Positions 26,345-35,287 of a stretch of 64,000 nt of DNA are shown here, in pieces. The stretch is taken from NCBI GenBank assembly GCA_018798825.1, contig CP076355.1, positions 1,523,501-1,587,500 of the forward strand, given 5' to 3'. The DNA is from Ochrobactrum sp. BTU1. GTDB lineage: Bacteria; Pseudomonadota; Alphaproteobacteria; Rhizobiales; Rhizobiaceae. The translations under genes were made by a program, and so were the position numbers. Position 1 is the stretch's first letter. Every line of letters starts with the position of its first letter. Under the pieces are notes generated by a model. The model had not been told where the DNA came from and did no database searches. It saw only the letters and a program-made list of their open reading frames with translations.

Positions 26345-26381
26345 GCTGCTCTCCTGCGGCCGCAAATTCGTGTTCGATACA

Positions 26382-26410
26382 CCGCCCTGCCGTTAATCCC
26401 AGCAGGGCGG
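26382..26410 (-). terminator. Hairpin between the binding-protein and ATPase genes
   Basis: CCGCCCTGC (26382-26390) and GCAGGGCGG (26402-26410) form a 9-bp stem. No strong T-run follows. Such hairpins typically protect the abundant binding-protein mRNA and reduce readthrough to the ATPase gene. Confidence 0.55.
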
Positions 26411-26423
26411 ATCATTTATCGAT

Positions 26424-27656
26424 TTAGTTCAGCTTCTTCAGCTCTTCATCTGCCTTCTTCAGTGCATCTTCAGGCTTTGCATCGCCTGTAATGACGGACT
26501 GAACCATGGCAATCATGACGTTCTGGAAACCGCGCCAGTCTGTGAAGAGTGGCTCTGCGCCACCATACTGAATGCCTTCGATCAGAGGGCGCCAGTAAGG
26601 AATGTCCACCATCACTTTATCAACTGCTGGCGACGGACGCATTGGCGTCAGGCCTTCGTCGGTTGCCAGTTCATACTCTTCCTGAACGGCAGGCGAAGTG
26701 ATGTACTTGGCGAACTCGGCAGCCTTTTCTTCAACGCCCGAATCCTTGAAGATTGCAAGAGAGTCGGTCACGACCAGCGTACCCGGACCCTTGGCATCTG
26801 GACCAAGCGGAAGCGTTGCGATACCCCAGCCGAACTTCACGTCCTGAAGGCGAACAGCGGCACCCGATCCGCCCTGGATCATGCCAACCTTGCCGTCGAG
26901 GAAGATTGCGCGAACTTCGTTCTGTTCGTAAGCCGTCGGGCCTTCCTGCGCATATGCCTTGATGTCGTTATAGGCATTGAGTGCAGCAAGAACCTGCGGG
27001 TTGTTGATGACGACTTCACCCTTGTCGTTCATGATCTTGCCGTCATTGGTGTAAACCCAATGCAGGAACTGGTGAACAGTGTTGTCGAAGGTCTTGGCCG
27101 ACAGGCCATAGCCTGGAATGCCGGTCTTTTCCTTGATGATCTTGGCAAATTCGATTTCTTCAGCCCAGGTCCGTGGTGGCTTTTCAGGGTCAAGACCGGC
27201 CTGCTTGAACAAATCCTTGTTCCAGTAAAGAACCTTGGTCGAAAGCGCGATCGGAACGCCCCACTGGGTGCCGTCATAGGTGACGGTTTCAACGACGTGT
27301 GGGAAATAGGTTGCCTTTTCCTCATCCGTCATCGGAACGGACACGATCATGTCGTTGTCTGCGAATTCCTTGAGGGTGCGTGAACCAACATAAGCGATAG
27401 CTGGCGGTGTGCCCGCAGCAGCAAGTGTGGTTGCCTTATCCTGGCACTGTGCCCAGCCGACCACTTCTACAGCGATCTTCCAATCCGGGTTCTTTTCTTC
27501 CCAGGCCTTGATGTATTTATCATGCGTCTTGTCGAGCTTGTCGCCGCAATAGATCCATGAGATTTCCTGCGCTGCAGCTGATGCACCAAGCGTGCTGAGC
27601 ATCGTACTGCCTGCAAAAACAAGCGCCGCAGCCCCCATTTTGAATATCGTCGTCAC
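26424..27656 (-). CDS. Sugar ABC transporter substrate-binding protein (family 1)
   Basis: Protein of 410 residues of the extracellular solute-binding family 1 (CUT1). A signal peptide covers about residues 1-29 (GAAALVFAGSTMLSTLGASA then A). Family features include the WIYCGDKLDKTHDKYIKAWE start and the PLGPDAKGPG and DEGLTPMRPSP segments. Start GTG at 27656 with GGAG upstream. Adjacent permeases and the hexosaminidase suggest an amino sugar or its oligosaccharide as ligand. Confidence 0.9.
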   Translation of the reverse strand: MTTIFKMGAAALVFAGSTMLSTLGASAAAQEISWIYCGDKLDKTHDKYIKAWEEKNPDWKIAVEVVGWAQCQDKATTLAAAGTPPAIAYVGSRTLKEFADNDMIVSVPMTDEEKATYFPHVVETVTYDGTQWGVPIALSTKVLYWNKDLFKQAGLDPEKPPRTWAEEIEFAKIIKEKTGIPGYGLSAKTFDNTVHQFLHWVYTNDGKIMNDKGEVVINNPQVLAALNAYNDIKAYAQEGPTAYEQNEVRAIFLDGKVGMIQGGSGAAVRLQDVKFGWGIATLPLGPDAKGPGTLVVTDSLAIFKDSGVEEKAAEFAKYITSPAVQEEYELATDEGLTPMRPSPAVDKVMVDIPYWRPLIEGIQYGGAEPLFTDWRGFQNVMIAMVQSVITGDAKPEDALKKADEELKKLN

Positions 27657-27699
27657 CTCTGGAAACTCCCTTATGTTGGTAGATTGTGTAGACGGATTG

Positions 27700-28566
27700 T
27701 TATTGCTTCACCGCGCCCGCAGTCAGACCCCCGACCAGATAACGCTGTAAAAGGAAAATAATGATCATCGCCGGTGCGATGCCGATGAACGATGCCGCCA
27801 TCAACTCATTCCAAACGACTTCCTGCTTGCCGAAGAAGGCAAAGAGGCCAACCGGCAGCGGCATGTATTCCGCCTTGGAATTGAACGTCAGCGCGAAGAT
27901 GAACTGCTGTGCATAAGCACCAATGAAGGTGGTGATGGCCACAACGATGATACCCGGCATAGCAATTGGCAGAATGACACGGCGCAGCGTGTAGAACTGG
28001 CTCGCGCCATCCATGTAGGCGGCCTCATTCAGCTCACGTGGAATACGCATCATGTAAGTGCGCAGTAGCCAGATCGCCGCCGGAATGAGGAATGCCACAC
28101 CTGGCACGATCATCGCCGCATAGGTATTTAGCAGCTGGAAGCTGCGCATTAGACGAAACAGCGGAATCAGCAGAACCGCACCAGAAAACATGTTGATCGC
28201 CAGAAAGCCACCAAGGATCAGCCCTGCGCCGCGAAACTCGAAACGCGAGAAAGCGTAAGCGGCGGGTACCACCAGAATGAGAACGATGATCGTAACCACC
28301 GAGGAAATAAAGAACGAGTTGAAGATATAGCGTCCGAACTCAGGCACGCTCTTCCACATTGAGAAATAGGCATTGAAACTGCCATTCTCGGGCCAGAACG
28401 TATAAGGCGACGAGAACAGCTGATTGAGCGGCTTCAGCGAAACTAGAAAGCCCTCGATGAACGGCGCCAGCAGAAAAAACAGGAACGCTGCAATGCCCAC
28501 ATAGGCAGCGATTTTTTCATACCATGTATAGCGGTCGATAAGCGGCGTATTTTGCGGTTGGCTCAT
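27700..28566 (-). CDS. Sugar ABC transporter permease (MalG-type)
   Basis: Protein of 288 residues with six predicted membrane helices and the EAA loop (LNEAAYMDGASQFYTLRRVI) of CUT1 importers. It forms a heterodimer with the permease at 28578-29462. The neighbouring genes are the binding protein and the second permease, all on the minus strand. Confidence 0.92.
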   Translation of the reverse strand: MSQPQNTPLIDRYTWYEKIAAYVGIAAFLFFLLAPFIEGFLVSLKPLNQLFSSPYTFWPENGSFNAYFSMWKSVPEFGRYIFNSFFISSVVTIIVLILVVPAAYAFSRFEFRGAGLILGGFLAINMFSGAVLLIPLFRLMRSFQLLNTYAAMIVPGVAFLIPAAIWLLRTYMMRIPRELNEAAYMDGASQFYTLRRVILPIAMPGIIVVAITTFIGAYAQQFIFALTFNSKAEYMPLPVGLFAFFGKQEVVWNELMAASFIGIAPAMIIIFLLQRYLVGGLTAGAVKQ

Positions 28567-28577
28567 TATCTTTCCCC

Positions 28578-29462
28578 TTACGCAAGTTTTTCCGGGCTGA
28601 TGCGCCGCGTGACACGGAAATAGGCAAGGCAGAATAACGAGAGAAATATGCAGATGGTTACAGCACGTGCAGCCCCCTCACCATAACGCTTCGAGCCGAT
28701 AGCCGTCTGATAGGTGTCGATAATCATCGTCGTGGTCGAGCCGTTCGGGCCGCCCTGCGTAAGGATCCAGATGATGTCGAACGAGTTGAATGTCGCAATG
28801 GTTGAAAGCATCGACATGGTGATGATGGCAGGCAGCATCAGCGGCAACGTCACACGGCGGAAACGGTACATACGGCCTGCACCATCCGTCCACGCAGCTT
28901 CATAGAGATCCTTTGGGATCGCCTGAAGGGCCGCAAGGAAATAGAGCGTCACCATCGGCACACCAATCCAGACGTCCGTGACAATCGTTGCCCAGAAAGC
29001 CGTACTGCCATAAGCGAGGAACGCAATCGGTCCATCGACCAGTCCGGCGCGCTGAAGCATACCGGAAATCATGCCAAACTGGCCATTATACATCCAGCTC
29101 CACATGAAGATGCCGATAGCCATCGGCACGATCCACGGCGGCATAATCATCAGGCGGAACAATGCACGCCCCGGCAAAGCCATGTTGAGAAGCACCGCTC
29201 CAAACATGCCGATCGATATCTTCATCATTACCGAAAAAAACGTCCAGATGAATGTCCGACCAATGACAGCCAGAAACTGCGCATTGGCGATCTTTTCATA
29301 ATTGGCCCAGCCAACCCAATTGGTCGTGCGACGCAGCGATGCATCGGTAAAGGACAGGATGAAAGTGTCGATCAGCGGATAGGCCACGATGGCCAGCACA
29401 TAGATCAGTGCTGGCGCAAGCATGACCCACGCAAAGATGACTTTGGAGCGTTGCATTCCCAT
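28578..29462 (-). CDS. Sugar ABC transporter permease (MalF-type)
   Basis: Protein of 294 residues with about six membrane helices and the EAA loop LYEAAWTDGAGRMYRFRRVT. It is the partner of the permease at 27700-28566 and begins 8 nt after the stop of the Gfo/Idh gene on this strand, so the dehydrogenase and the transporter are one operon. Confidence 0.92.
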   Translation of the reverse strand: MGMQRSKVIFAWVMLAPALIYVLAIVAYPLIDTFILSFTDASLRRTTNWVGWANYEKIANAQFLAVIGRTFIWTFFSVMMKISIGMFGAVLLNMALPGRALFRLMIMPPWIVPMAIGIFMWSWMYNGQFGMISGMLQRAGLVDGPIAFLAYGSTAFWATIVTDVWIGVPMVTLYFLAALQAIPKDLYEAAWTDGAGRMYRFRRVTLPLMLPAIITMSMLSTIATFNSFDIIWILTQGGPNGSTTTMIIDTYQTAIGSKRYGEGAARAVTICIFLSLFCLAYFRVTRRISPEKLA

Positions 29463-29470
29463 TTATCAGA

Positions 29471-30625
29471 TCAAACTTTCTGAAGTGCTGTGTCAAAGCG
29501 GTCCCAGACGGGACGCAGATCGATGACCGTGCGCTTTTCGCGCGCTTCATCCATTGCCATGGCAAGAATGCCTGCTTCCATTGCATCAAGCGGCGAAACA
29601 GGAAGCGGTCCGGCATGCATGACATGCGCGATCACTTCTTCCGCCATCTTTTCGTCTGCGCCATAGTGCTGTGAAAGCGTCGTGCGGGTCGCATATTCCT
29701 TGTGAATAGTGCGCTTTTCATTCAGCACTTCATGCACATCGAAATAACCGCGGATAAAGTCGCCCTCAGCCTGACCACGCGTTCCGAAAATCGCAAAGCG
29801 GCGGAACTGGTCCGGCGCATTCAGATTCGTATGGAAGTTCATGCCGACGCCGTTGGCATATTCAATGATCGCCACCTGATAATCGATGATGTCACCGTCG
29901 GAATCGAAAACCTTGTCCGAGCCTTCCCAGCCCGTCGGCTTGCGATGGAACAGCGACATATCGTTGATACCTTCACGACGCGGATCATTTTCCGGAATGA
30001 ATGTCTTGCGGCCGCCAAAGCTTGCAACGCGTTCAGGGCGCGAGCCGATCACACTGTTGTAAAGATCGAGATCGTGACAGCACTTCTCTAGAAGAAAGCT
30101 ACCCGACCACTTCGAATAGCGGCGCCAGTCGCGCATGAAGAATGCGCCATGGTATGGATAAATATGCTCTGCGGCTTCGACCGAAACGATATTGCCCAGC
30201 ATACCGTCACTCTTGGCCTGCATCAGATCACGATACATCGGCGCATAACGCAGCACCAGGCCAACAAGCAAACGCTCCTGACCATGCTTGGCAAGGAGCT
30301 CAGCCAGCGCATAGGTCTGCTCGATAGACGACACAATCGGCTTTTCCGTGAAAACAGTAAGACCCGCTTCAAGACCCACGCGAATATGATCGAGATGCAT
30401 GTGGTTTGGCGAGCCGATCATCAGCAGATCGAACTTCTCGTTGGCGATCAGCTCTTCCGGCGTTGCATATTGCTTGCCAGCCGAAATGCCATGCTCATCC
30501 AATTCTGCCATGCCCGCTGGAGCAGGATCGACATAGCCGACAATCTGGAAATCGGGATCAAGCGCATTGAAGACAAAACCCAAATAACCCAGACGATAGC
30601 CCAGTCCTACAATGCCGACTTTCAC
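29471..30625 (-). CDS. Gfo/Idh/MocA-family oxidoreductase
   Basis: Protein of 384 residues with an N-terminal Rossmann fold (MKVGIVGLGYRLGYLGFVFN), EKPIV, and a C-terminal alpha/beta substrate domain, as in the Gfo/Idh/MocA family of sugar and inositol dehydrogenases. It is the first gene of the sugar transport operon and divergent from the hexosaminidase. A role in processing the imported amino sugar or a sugar acid is likely; the substrate is unknown. Confidence 0.9.
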   Translation of the reverse strand: MKVGIVGLGYRLGYLGFVFNALDPDFQIVGYVDPAPAGMAELDEHGISAGKQYATPEELIANEKFDLLMIGSPNHMHLDHIRVGLEAGLTVFTEKPIVSSIEQTYALAELLAKHGQERLLVGLVLRYAPMYRDLMQAKSDGMLGNIVSVEAAEHIYPYHGAFFMRDWRRYSKWSGSFLLEKCCHDLDLYNSVIGSRPERVASFGGRKTFIPENDPRREGINDMSLFHRKPTGWEGSDKVFDSDGDIIDYQVAIIEYANGVGMNFHTNLNAPDQFRRFAIFGTRGQAEGDFIRGYFDVHEVLNEKRTIHKEYATRTTLSQHYGADEKMAEEVIAHVMHAGPLPVSPLDAMEAGILAMAMDEAREKRTVIDLRPVWDRFDTALQKV

Positions 30626-31193
30626 GATAAACTCCCATGCGGTTTTTAGTAAGATGAAAATCTACACCACAAAATGTCAAGAAAAAACACACAGAATTTA
30701 GCAAAACAAAAACTTTTCACACAGACTTGAAGCGGTTCAGAAACAGCATTCCTGAACGCCTGCCTGAAAAGAAACCATATTGCTCGAAATCGGATCAATC
30801 TGTTCAAATTCCAATCGACGAAGGCGCGAGTTGAAATTTTTTCGAATTAGAACAATTGCTTATACCAAATCGAGCTTCCTGTACCAGTGCCACAGCGCGC
30901 TGAACCGCGATGTTGACGCGATAAAACCTCACTCCATCGGGCGCATGAAGTCATGCTAAATTCGCAGCAAAAGAATTTAATAACCATTAAATCATGAGTG
31001 GGTGAATTTTAGGATGGACAAAATTCATTGAAGGCGATGATATAGTTACTAACAAGGCCAAACACTCAATACCGCACGATTGGAAGCCTATGCGGCCGAG
31101 ACTCAGCGGAATTGCATATATCTAAAATCCGCATCTATCCGAAAGCAGTTTAGACCTTTTGGGATGCGCTTACATTTGCTGGTGGAGAATTGC
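30626..31193. other. Divergent intergenic region of the amino-sugar cluster
   Basis: About 568 nt, AT-rich, between the Gfo/Idh and GH20 genes; probably both promoters. It contains CACCACAAAAT (30665-30675), the complement of a TTTGTG motif seen three times before the regulator gene, the AT-rich inverted repeat ATTTAAT/ATTAAAT (30975-30992), and TTGAAATTTTTTCGAA at 30831-30846. No gene seen. Confidence 0.5.
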
Positions 31194-33107
31194 ATGCCTA
31201 GCCTATTCCGACTTGAAAATTCGTGGGTCGCGACGCCTGCACCAGCCGGAACAATGACAATCGAAGTGTTTAACCTGTCGGATGAAACCCTGACTGATTT
31301 CTCGCTTTGCTACACCAGCATTACCCGTATTGTTGGAGAACCGCAGATCACGAACGGACACTTCGTCCTGCATGATGGCAGCTTCAACGAAGTAGCTGCA
31401 CCCAAAGGCTTCACATTGAAGCCGGGTGGAACATGGACGGTGAGCGTCGCACCACTTAATCGCTCACCGTTTCATGTTAATGACGGAGCGAAGACGGCTT
31501 ATCTCAAATGTGCCGATGGCCGTTTGATCCACATTGAGACCGGCGAACTCGCACTTTCGGGACAGAATCTCCCTCTACCCGGCCCGCGTCTGCCGGAGGG
31601 TCGTCTTACGCTTCCGTTTGCCCTGCTGCCATGGCCTGTAAAGTTTAGTGCTGAGGCAGGCAGCACACCAATTGCTTTGCATCCCGCAGAAGGTACCGAT
31701 CTTGCGGGCCTGCGTGCACTGTCGCTGGTTGAATCGCTTCATGCACGGCTATTCCCGCAAGCACGTCAGGTCTTTTCACTCAAGTCGGTCGAAGGCGGAC
31801 GCGCCGTTTCTATAAAGACCGACGCGGGCATCAAAAAGTGCGGCTTCACCATCGATTTCACCGCTGAGCTGATCACGGTTACGAGCGCCGATGTCGACGG
31901 CACACGCCATGGTCTTGTCGCGCTCGCACACATTCTTGATGGCGCAAAGCAGGATGCAGAACGCTTCAAATTCCCGCTCTCGGGCCGCATTGAAGATGCC
32001 CCACGCCATGATTGGCGTGGCTGCCTTCTCGATGTTTCGCGTCATTTCTGGACGCATCATGAAGTCACGCGGTTCCTTGACATCATGGCCTGGTATCGCC
32101 TCAACACCTTTCATTGGCATCTGACCGACGACGAAGCCTGGCGCATTGAAATACCTGAACTACCCGAACTGACGGGGATCGGCTCAACCCGCGCTCCGAA
32201 CAGTGTTATGCTGCCGCAATTGGGCGATACGCTTGAACCATCGCACGGCTTCTATACGCAAGCGCAAATACGCTTAGTTGTCGAACACGCGCAATCGCTG
32301 GGCATCGAAGTGGTTCCGGAAGTCGATATGCCTGGCCATTGCAAGGCGGTGCTGACCGCGTTGCCGTATCTTCAGGACCGAAATGAAGCAAATGAGTCCT
32401 ACAAAACAGTGCAGGGCTTCACGAACAATGCGCTCAACCCGGCCATGCCAGCGACATGGGAGTTTGTGAAGACGATCCTGGACAATATCATTGCGCTTTT
32501 TCCAGGCCGCTATATCCATATCGGCGGCGACGAAGTGGCCGACAATTCCTGGATCGGCTCGCCACTTGCGCGCGAATTGATGGAGCGCGAAGGCCTTGAA
32601 GGCACGTTTGAACTGCAATCCTGGTTCATGCGCAAACTCAAGATCATGCTGGAACAGCGCGGCCGCGTTCTCGCTGGCTGGAATGAAGTAGCCCATGGCG
32701 GCGGTGTGCAGCCGGAAGGCACTCTGCTGATGGCATGGCAGGCACCCGAGATTGGAATTGCGCTTGCAAAGCAGGGTTATGACGTCGTCATGACGCCGGG
32801 TCAGGCCTATTATCTTGATATGGCGCATTCGCATAACTGGTGGGAACCAGGCGCTGGCTGGGCTGGCGCTTCTACGCCGGAAGAAAGCTATGCTTACGAG
32901 GCTGCGGGCGATTTCCCGCCGGAACTGGCGCAGCATCTTAAGGGTGTTCAGGCATGTATCTGGTGTGAACATTTCACTACGCACGCCTATTTCAACGACC
33001 TCACCTTCCCACGCCTGCTGGCGGTCGCCGAAGCAGCATGGACACCAGCATCGGAAAAGGATTGGCTGCGCTTTGCTGTGCAGGCACGCCGTCATCCGCT
33101 ATTTTGA
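31194..33107 (+). CDS. Beta-N-acetylhexosaminidase, GH20, cytoplasmic
   Basis: Protein of 637 residues with an N-terminal beta domain and the GH20 catalytic domain. The catalytic Asp-Glu pair is in HIGGDEV (D446, E447), and DWRGCLLDVSRHFW with NTFHWHLTDDEAW are typical upstream motifs. There is no signal peptide; the start is MPSLFRLENSW with GGTGGAG upstream, although the frame is open from 31080. So the enzyme likely hydrolyses imported hexosaminides inside the cell. It heads the plus-strand branch of the cluster. Confidence 0.93.
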   Translation: MPSLFRLENSWVATPAPAGTMTIEVFNLSDETLTDFSLCYTSITRIVGEPQITNGHFVLHDGSFNEVAAPKGFTLKPGGTWTVSVAPLNRSPFHVNDGAKTAYLKCADGRLIHIETGELALSGQNLPLPGPRLPEGRLTLPFALLPWPVKFSAEAGSTPIALHPAEGTDLAGLRALSLVESLHARLFPQARQVFSLKSVEGGRAVSIKTDAGIKKCGFTIDFTAELITVTSADVDGTRHGLVALAHILDGAKQDAERFKFPLSGRIEDAPRHDWRGCLLDVSRHFWTHHEVTRFLDIMAWYRLNTFHWHLTDDEAWRIEIPELPELTGIGSTRAPNSVMLPQLGDTLEPSHGFYTQAQIRLVVEHAQSLGIEVVPEVDMPGHCKAVLTALPYLQDRNEANESYKTVQGFTNNALNPAMPATWEFVKTILDNIIALFPGRYIHIGGDEVADNSWIGSPLARELMEREGLEGTFELQSWFMRKLKIMLEQRGRVLAGWNEVAHGGGVQPEGTLLMAWQAPEIGIALAKQGYDVVMTPGQAYYLDMAHSHNWWEPGAGWAGASTPEESYAYEAAGDFPPELAQHLKGVQACIWCEHFTTHAYFNDLTFPRLLAVAEAAWTPASEKDWLRFAVQARRHPLF

Positions 33108-33173
33108 TCCTTGTGTCCTGTGCGGTTTTAGCTGTGCAGGACAAAGACTATTTTGGATATAGTGGCGCACTGA

Positions 33174-34376
33174 ATGTCGACCTCGAGCCTTGATCTTGTC
33201 CGGCAATATCCGATCGTGCGTGCCAGCACGATCGCGATCCTGTTTTTTGGTTTTGCGGGGGCGGCCACAACACCTTATCAGCCGATTGTCGGCATCCGGG
33301 TCATCGGCTTAAGCGATTTCACCTATTCGGTCGTGGCCTTCTGTGCCGTCGTCGCCAATCTCGCGGCCAGCATCGCCATCGGACTGGTATCAGACCGCAT
33401 CGGGCGTTATCGCGCGCCGATGGTTATCGTTACAGCCCTAGGCGTTGCAGGCTTCGGCCTGATCTGGCTGTTTCCGTCGCCATGGGTCTTTGCACTGGCA
33501 ACAATTGGTCCGATTGCACTTTTCAACGTCATCAGCACGCTGCTCTTCGCCAATATCCGCAATCACTCGGCGGGAATGACAACGATTGAACTCGGAGATT
33601 CGATCACCATCGTTCGTATGGCGATTTCGATCGCGTGGATTCTTGTCCCCGGCCTCGTCGGTGCCGTGCTTGCCGGAACTGGCTCGCCTCTCACTGCATA
33701 TTCCTTTGCAACGCTGCTTTCGCTTGGTTGCTTTGTGTCGATCATGACGCTGATGCCCCATGATCATAAGCCGGAAGTAAACGTACAAAGCACAAAGCCA
33801 TCAAGCGTTGCCGATCTTCAGCGCCTGATTTCACCCGGCGTTCTCATTCGGTTGATCGGAACCGCGCTCATTACCTCGGTTTTACATGTGAACGCCATCG
33901 CTTTGCCGCTAATCATTACCGGGCGTGGTGGTGGTACGGTCGAAGATGTCGGCATGGTAATGGGCTTCGTGGCAGGACTTGAAGCAATCCTCATGCTCGT
34001 CTGGGCCCGCATAGGACGCCGCAAAAGCCAGATTAGTATTTTCTGTGTCGCATCATTGCTTTACGCAATCTATCTTGTCTGGCTTGCATTCCTAACCACA
34101 CGGTGGGAGATTTACGCCGCATCAGCGATTGGGGGGATCGGCGCTGCTGCGATCGTGAGCCAGCCAATAAGCTATCTGCTTGGTATCATTCACGATCGGC
34201 CCGGCTTGTCTGCTTCCCTGATCGCAATAAACATGTTTGTCGGCGGTGGCATCGGCACAGCGCTTTTTGCGATTGGCACAAGCTTTGCTGGCTATGGAAC
34301 CGTCACCATCATGGGGGCTATCGCAGGATTGGCCGGTGTCGCGATACTTGCAAAGGTAGAGTACAAGAAAAACTGA
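33174..34376 (+). CDS. MFS transporter (sugar transporter family)
   Basis: Protein of 400 residues with twelve hydrophobic segments and the MFS loop motif GLVSDRIGRYRAP after helix 2. The form resembles SetA/SetB-type or other sugar exporters. It may release or take up an amino sugar. The ribosome site is weak; it lies 66 nt after the GH20 gene and precedes cutC. Confidence 0.8.
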   Translation: MSTSSLDLVRQYPIVRASTIAILFFGFAGAATTPYQPIVGIRVIGLSDFTYSVVAFCAVVANLAASIAIGLVSDRIGRYRAPMVIVTALGVAGFGLIWLFPSPWVFALATIGPIALFNVISTLLFANIRNHSAGMTTIELGDSITIVRMAISIAWILVPGLVGAVLAGTGSPLTAYSFATLLSLGCFVSIMTLMPHDHKPEVNVQSTKPSSVADLQRLISPGVLIRLIGTALITSVLHVNAIALPLIITGRGGGTVEDVGMVMGFVAGLEAILMLVWARIGRRKSQISIFCVASLLYAIYLVWLAFLTTRWEIYAASAIGGIGAAAIVSQPISYLLGIIHDRPGLSASLIAINMFVGGGIGTALFAIGTSFAGYGTVTIMGAIAGLAGVAILAKVEYKKN

Positions 34377-34387
34377 GGGGGAATATT

Positions 34388-35137
34388 TTGAGCCGGATAC
34401 TATTGGAAGTCTGCGTTGATGATGCTGAAGGGCTCGACGCCGCGATCAAAGGCGGTGCAGATCGGATTGAGCTTTGCGCGGCACTCGCAATCGGCGGGCT
34501 GACGCCCTCCATCGGCCTCATGCAACTTTCAGCCAAGGCACCAATTCCTATCATGGTGATGATACGGCCCCGCGCTGGCAGCTTCGTCTGGACCGAAGAT
34601 GAATTGCAGATCATGGAAGCCGAAATTGCAGCAACACGCGCGCTTGGCCTTGCAGGTGTTGTGATCGGTGCCAATCTGCCCGATGGAAGGCTTGATAAGC
34701 ATGCATTGCAGCGCTTGGTCAAAGCAGCCGATGGCCTTGAGATCGCACTGCATCGCTCAATTGATCTTACTCCGGATGCAGCGCAGTCAGTGCACATGGC
34801 TGTTGAACTTGGGATGAACCGGATTTTGAGTTCAGGCGGCGCCTTGAAAGCCATATCTGGCCTCGATCGCCTGAATGTCATGCAGCACGCAGCGAATGGC
34901 AAAATCATCATCATGCCGGGTTCAGGCGTGAATATAAGCACACTTCCGGCAATCGCAGCAGCATTGCCTCATCTCACTGAAATTCATGCATCCTGCAGTG
35001 CGCCAATCGATGCAGATGAGATTTTGCAAAATTTCGGCTTCGCCGTGCCGGGTGCCACAAGAACCACAGTAGCAAAGGTTGCCGAGCTTCGAACGGCCCT
35101 CAAAGCAATTGCCGACGGCAGACAGCCACCTTCCTGA
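34388..35137 (+). CDS. cutC: CutC family protein
   Basis: Protein of 249 residues with the CutC TIM-barrel features LLEVCVDD, GGADRIELCAAL, GGLTPSIGLM, MVMIRPRAGSF and SSGGALKA. Start TTG at 34388 with GAGGGGGA upstream. CutC was first named for copper homeostasis in E. coli, but that role is debated, and copies occur in amino-sugar gene clusters like this one, so a metabolic role is at least as likely here. Confidence 0.92.
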   Translation: MSRILLEVCVDDAEGLDAAIKGGADRIELCAALAIGGLTPSIGLMQLSAKAPIPIMVMIRPRAGSFVWTEDELQIMEAEIAATRALGLAGVVIGANLPDGRLDKHALQRLVKAADGLEIALHRSIDLTPDAAQSVHMAVELGMNRILSSGGALKAISGLDRLNVMQHAANGKIIIMPGSGVNISTLPAIAAALPHLTEIHASCSAPIDADEILQNFGFAVPGATRTTVAKVAELRTALKAIADGRQPPS

Positions 35138-35191
35138 TTTGAGCAGCCATCCCGTGCTCAGGAATGGCTGATATGCAAACGGAGCAAAACA

Positions 35192-35273
35192 AAATTTGTG
35201 TTAAAATAAACAACTGACATAAGAAATTTGTGTTGAAGTAAAATTTTCTTTTCAATAGAAAATTACAACACAA
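35192..35273 (+). promoter_or_regulatory. Repeated operator-like motifs upstream of the chimeric regulator
   Basis: AAATTTGTGTT occurs at 35192-35202 and again at 35224-35234, 32 nt apart (three helical turns), each followed by RAARTAAA. An inverted copy, CAACACAA, is at 35266-35273, giving a TTGTGTTG/CAACACAA inverted repeat with the second copy. Between them lies an imperfect TTGAA...TTCAA palindrome (35233-35255). They are good candidates for binding by the adjacent regulator. Confidence 0.55.
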
Positions 35274-35287
35274 GGAAAGGGCCGGAG

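Noticed and set aside
30149..30649. Plus-strand frame opposite the Gfo/Idh gene.
   Set aside because: Shadow of the dehydrogenase; no start signal and no domain.
32274..33095. Minus-strand frame of 273 codons opposite the GH20 gene.
   Set aside because: The GH20 catalytic motif on the other strand is clear; the frame is rich in C, H and R as usual for antisense frames.
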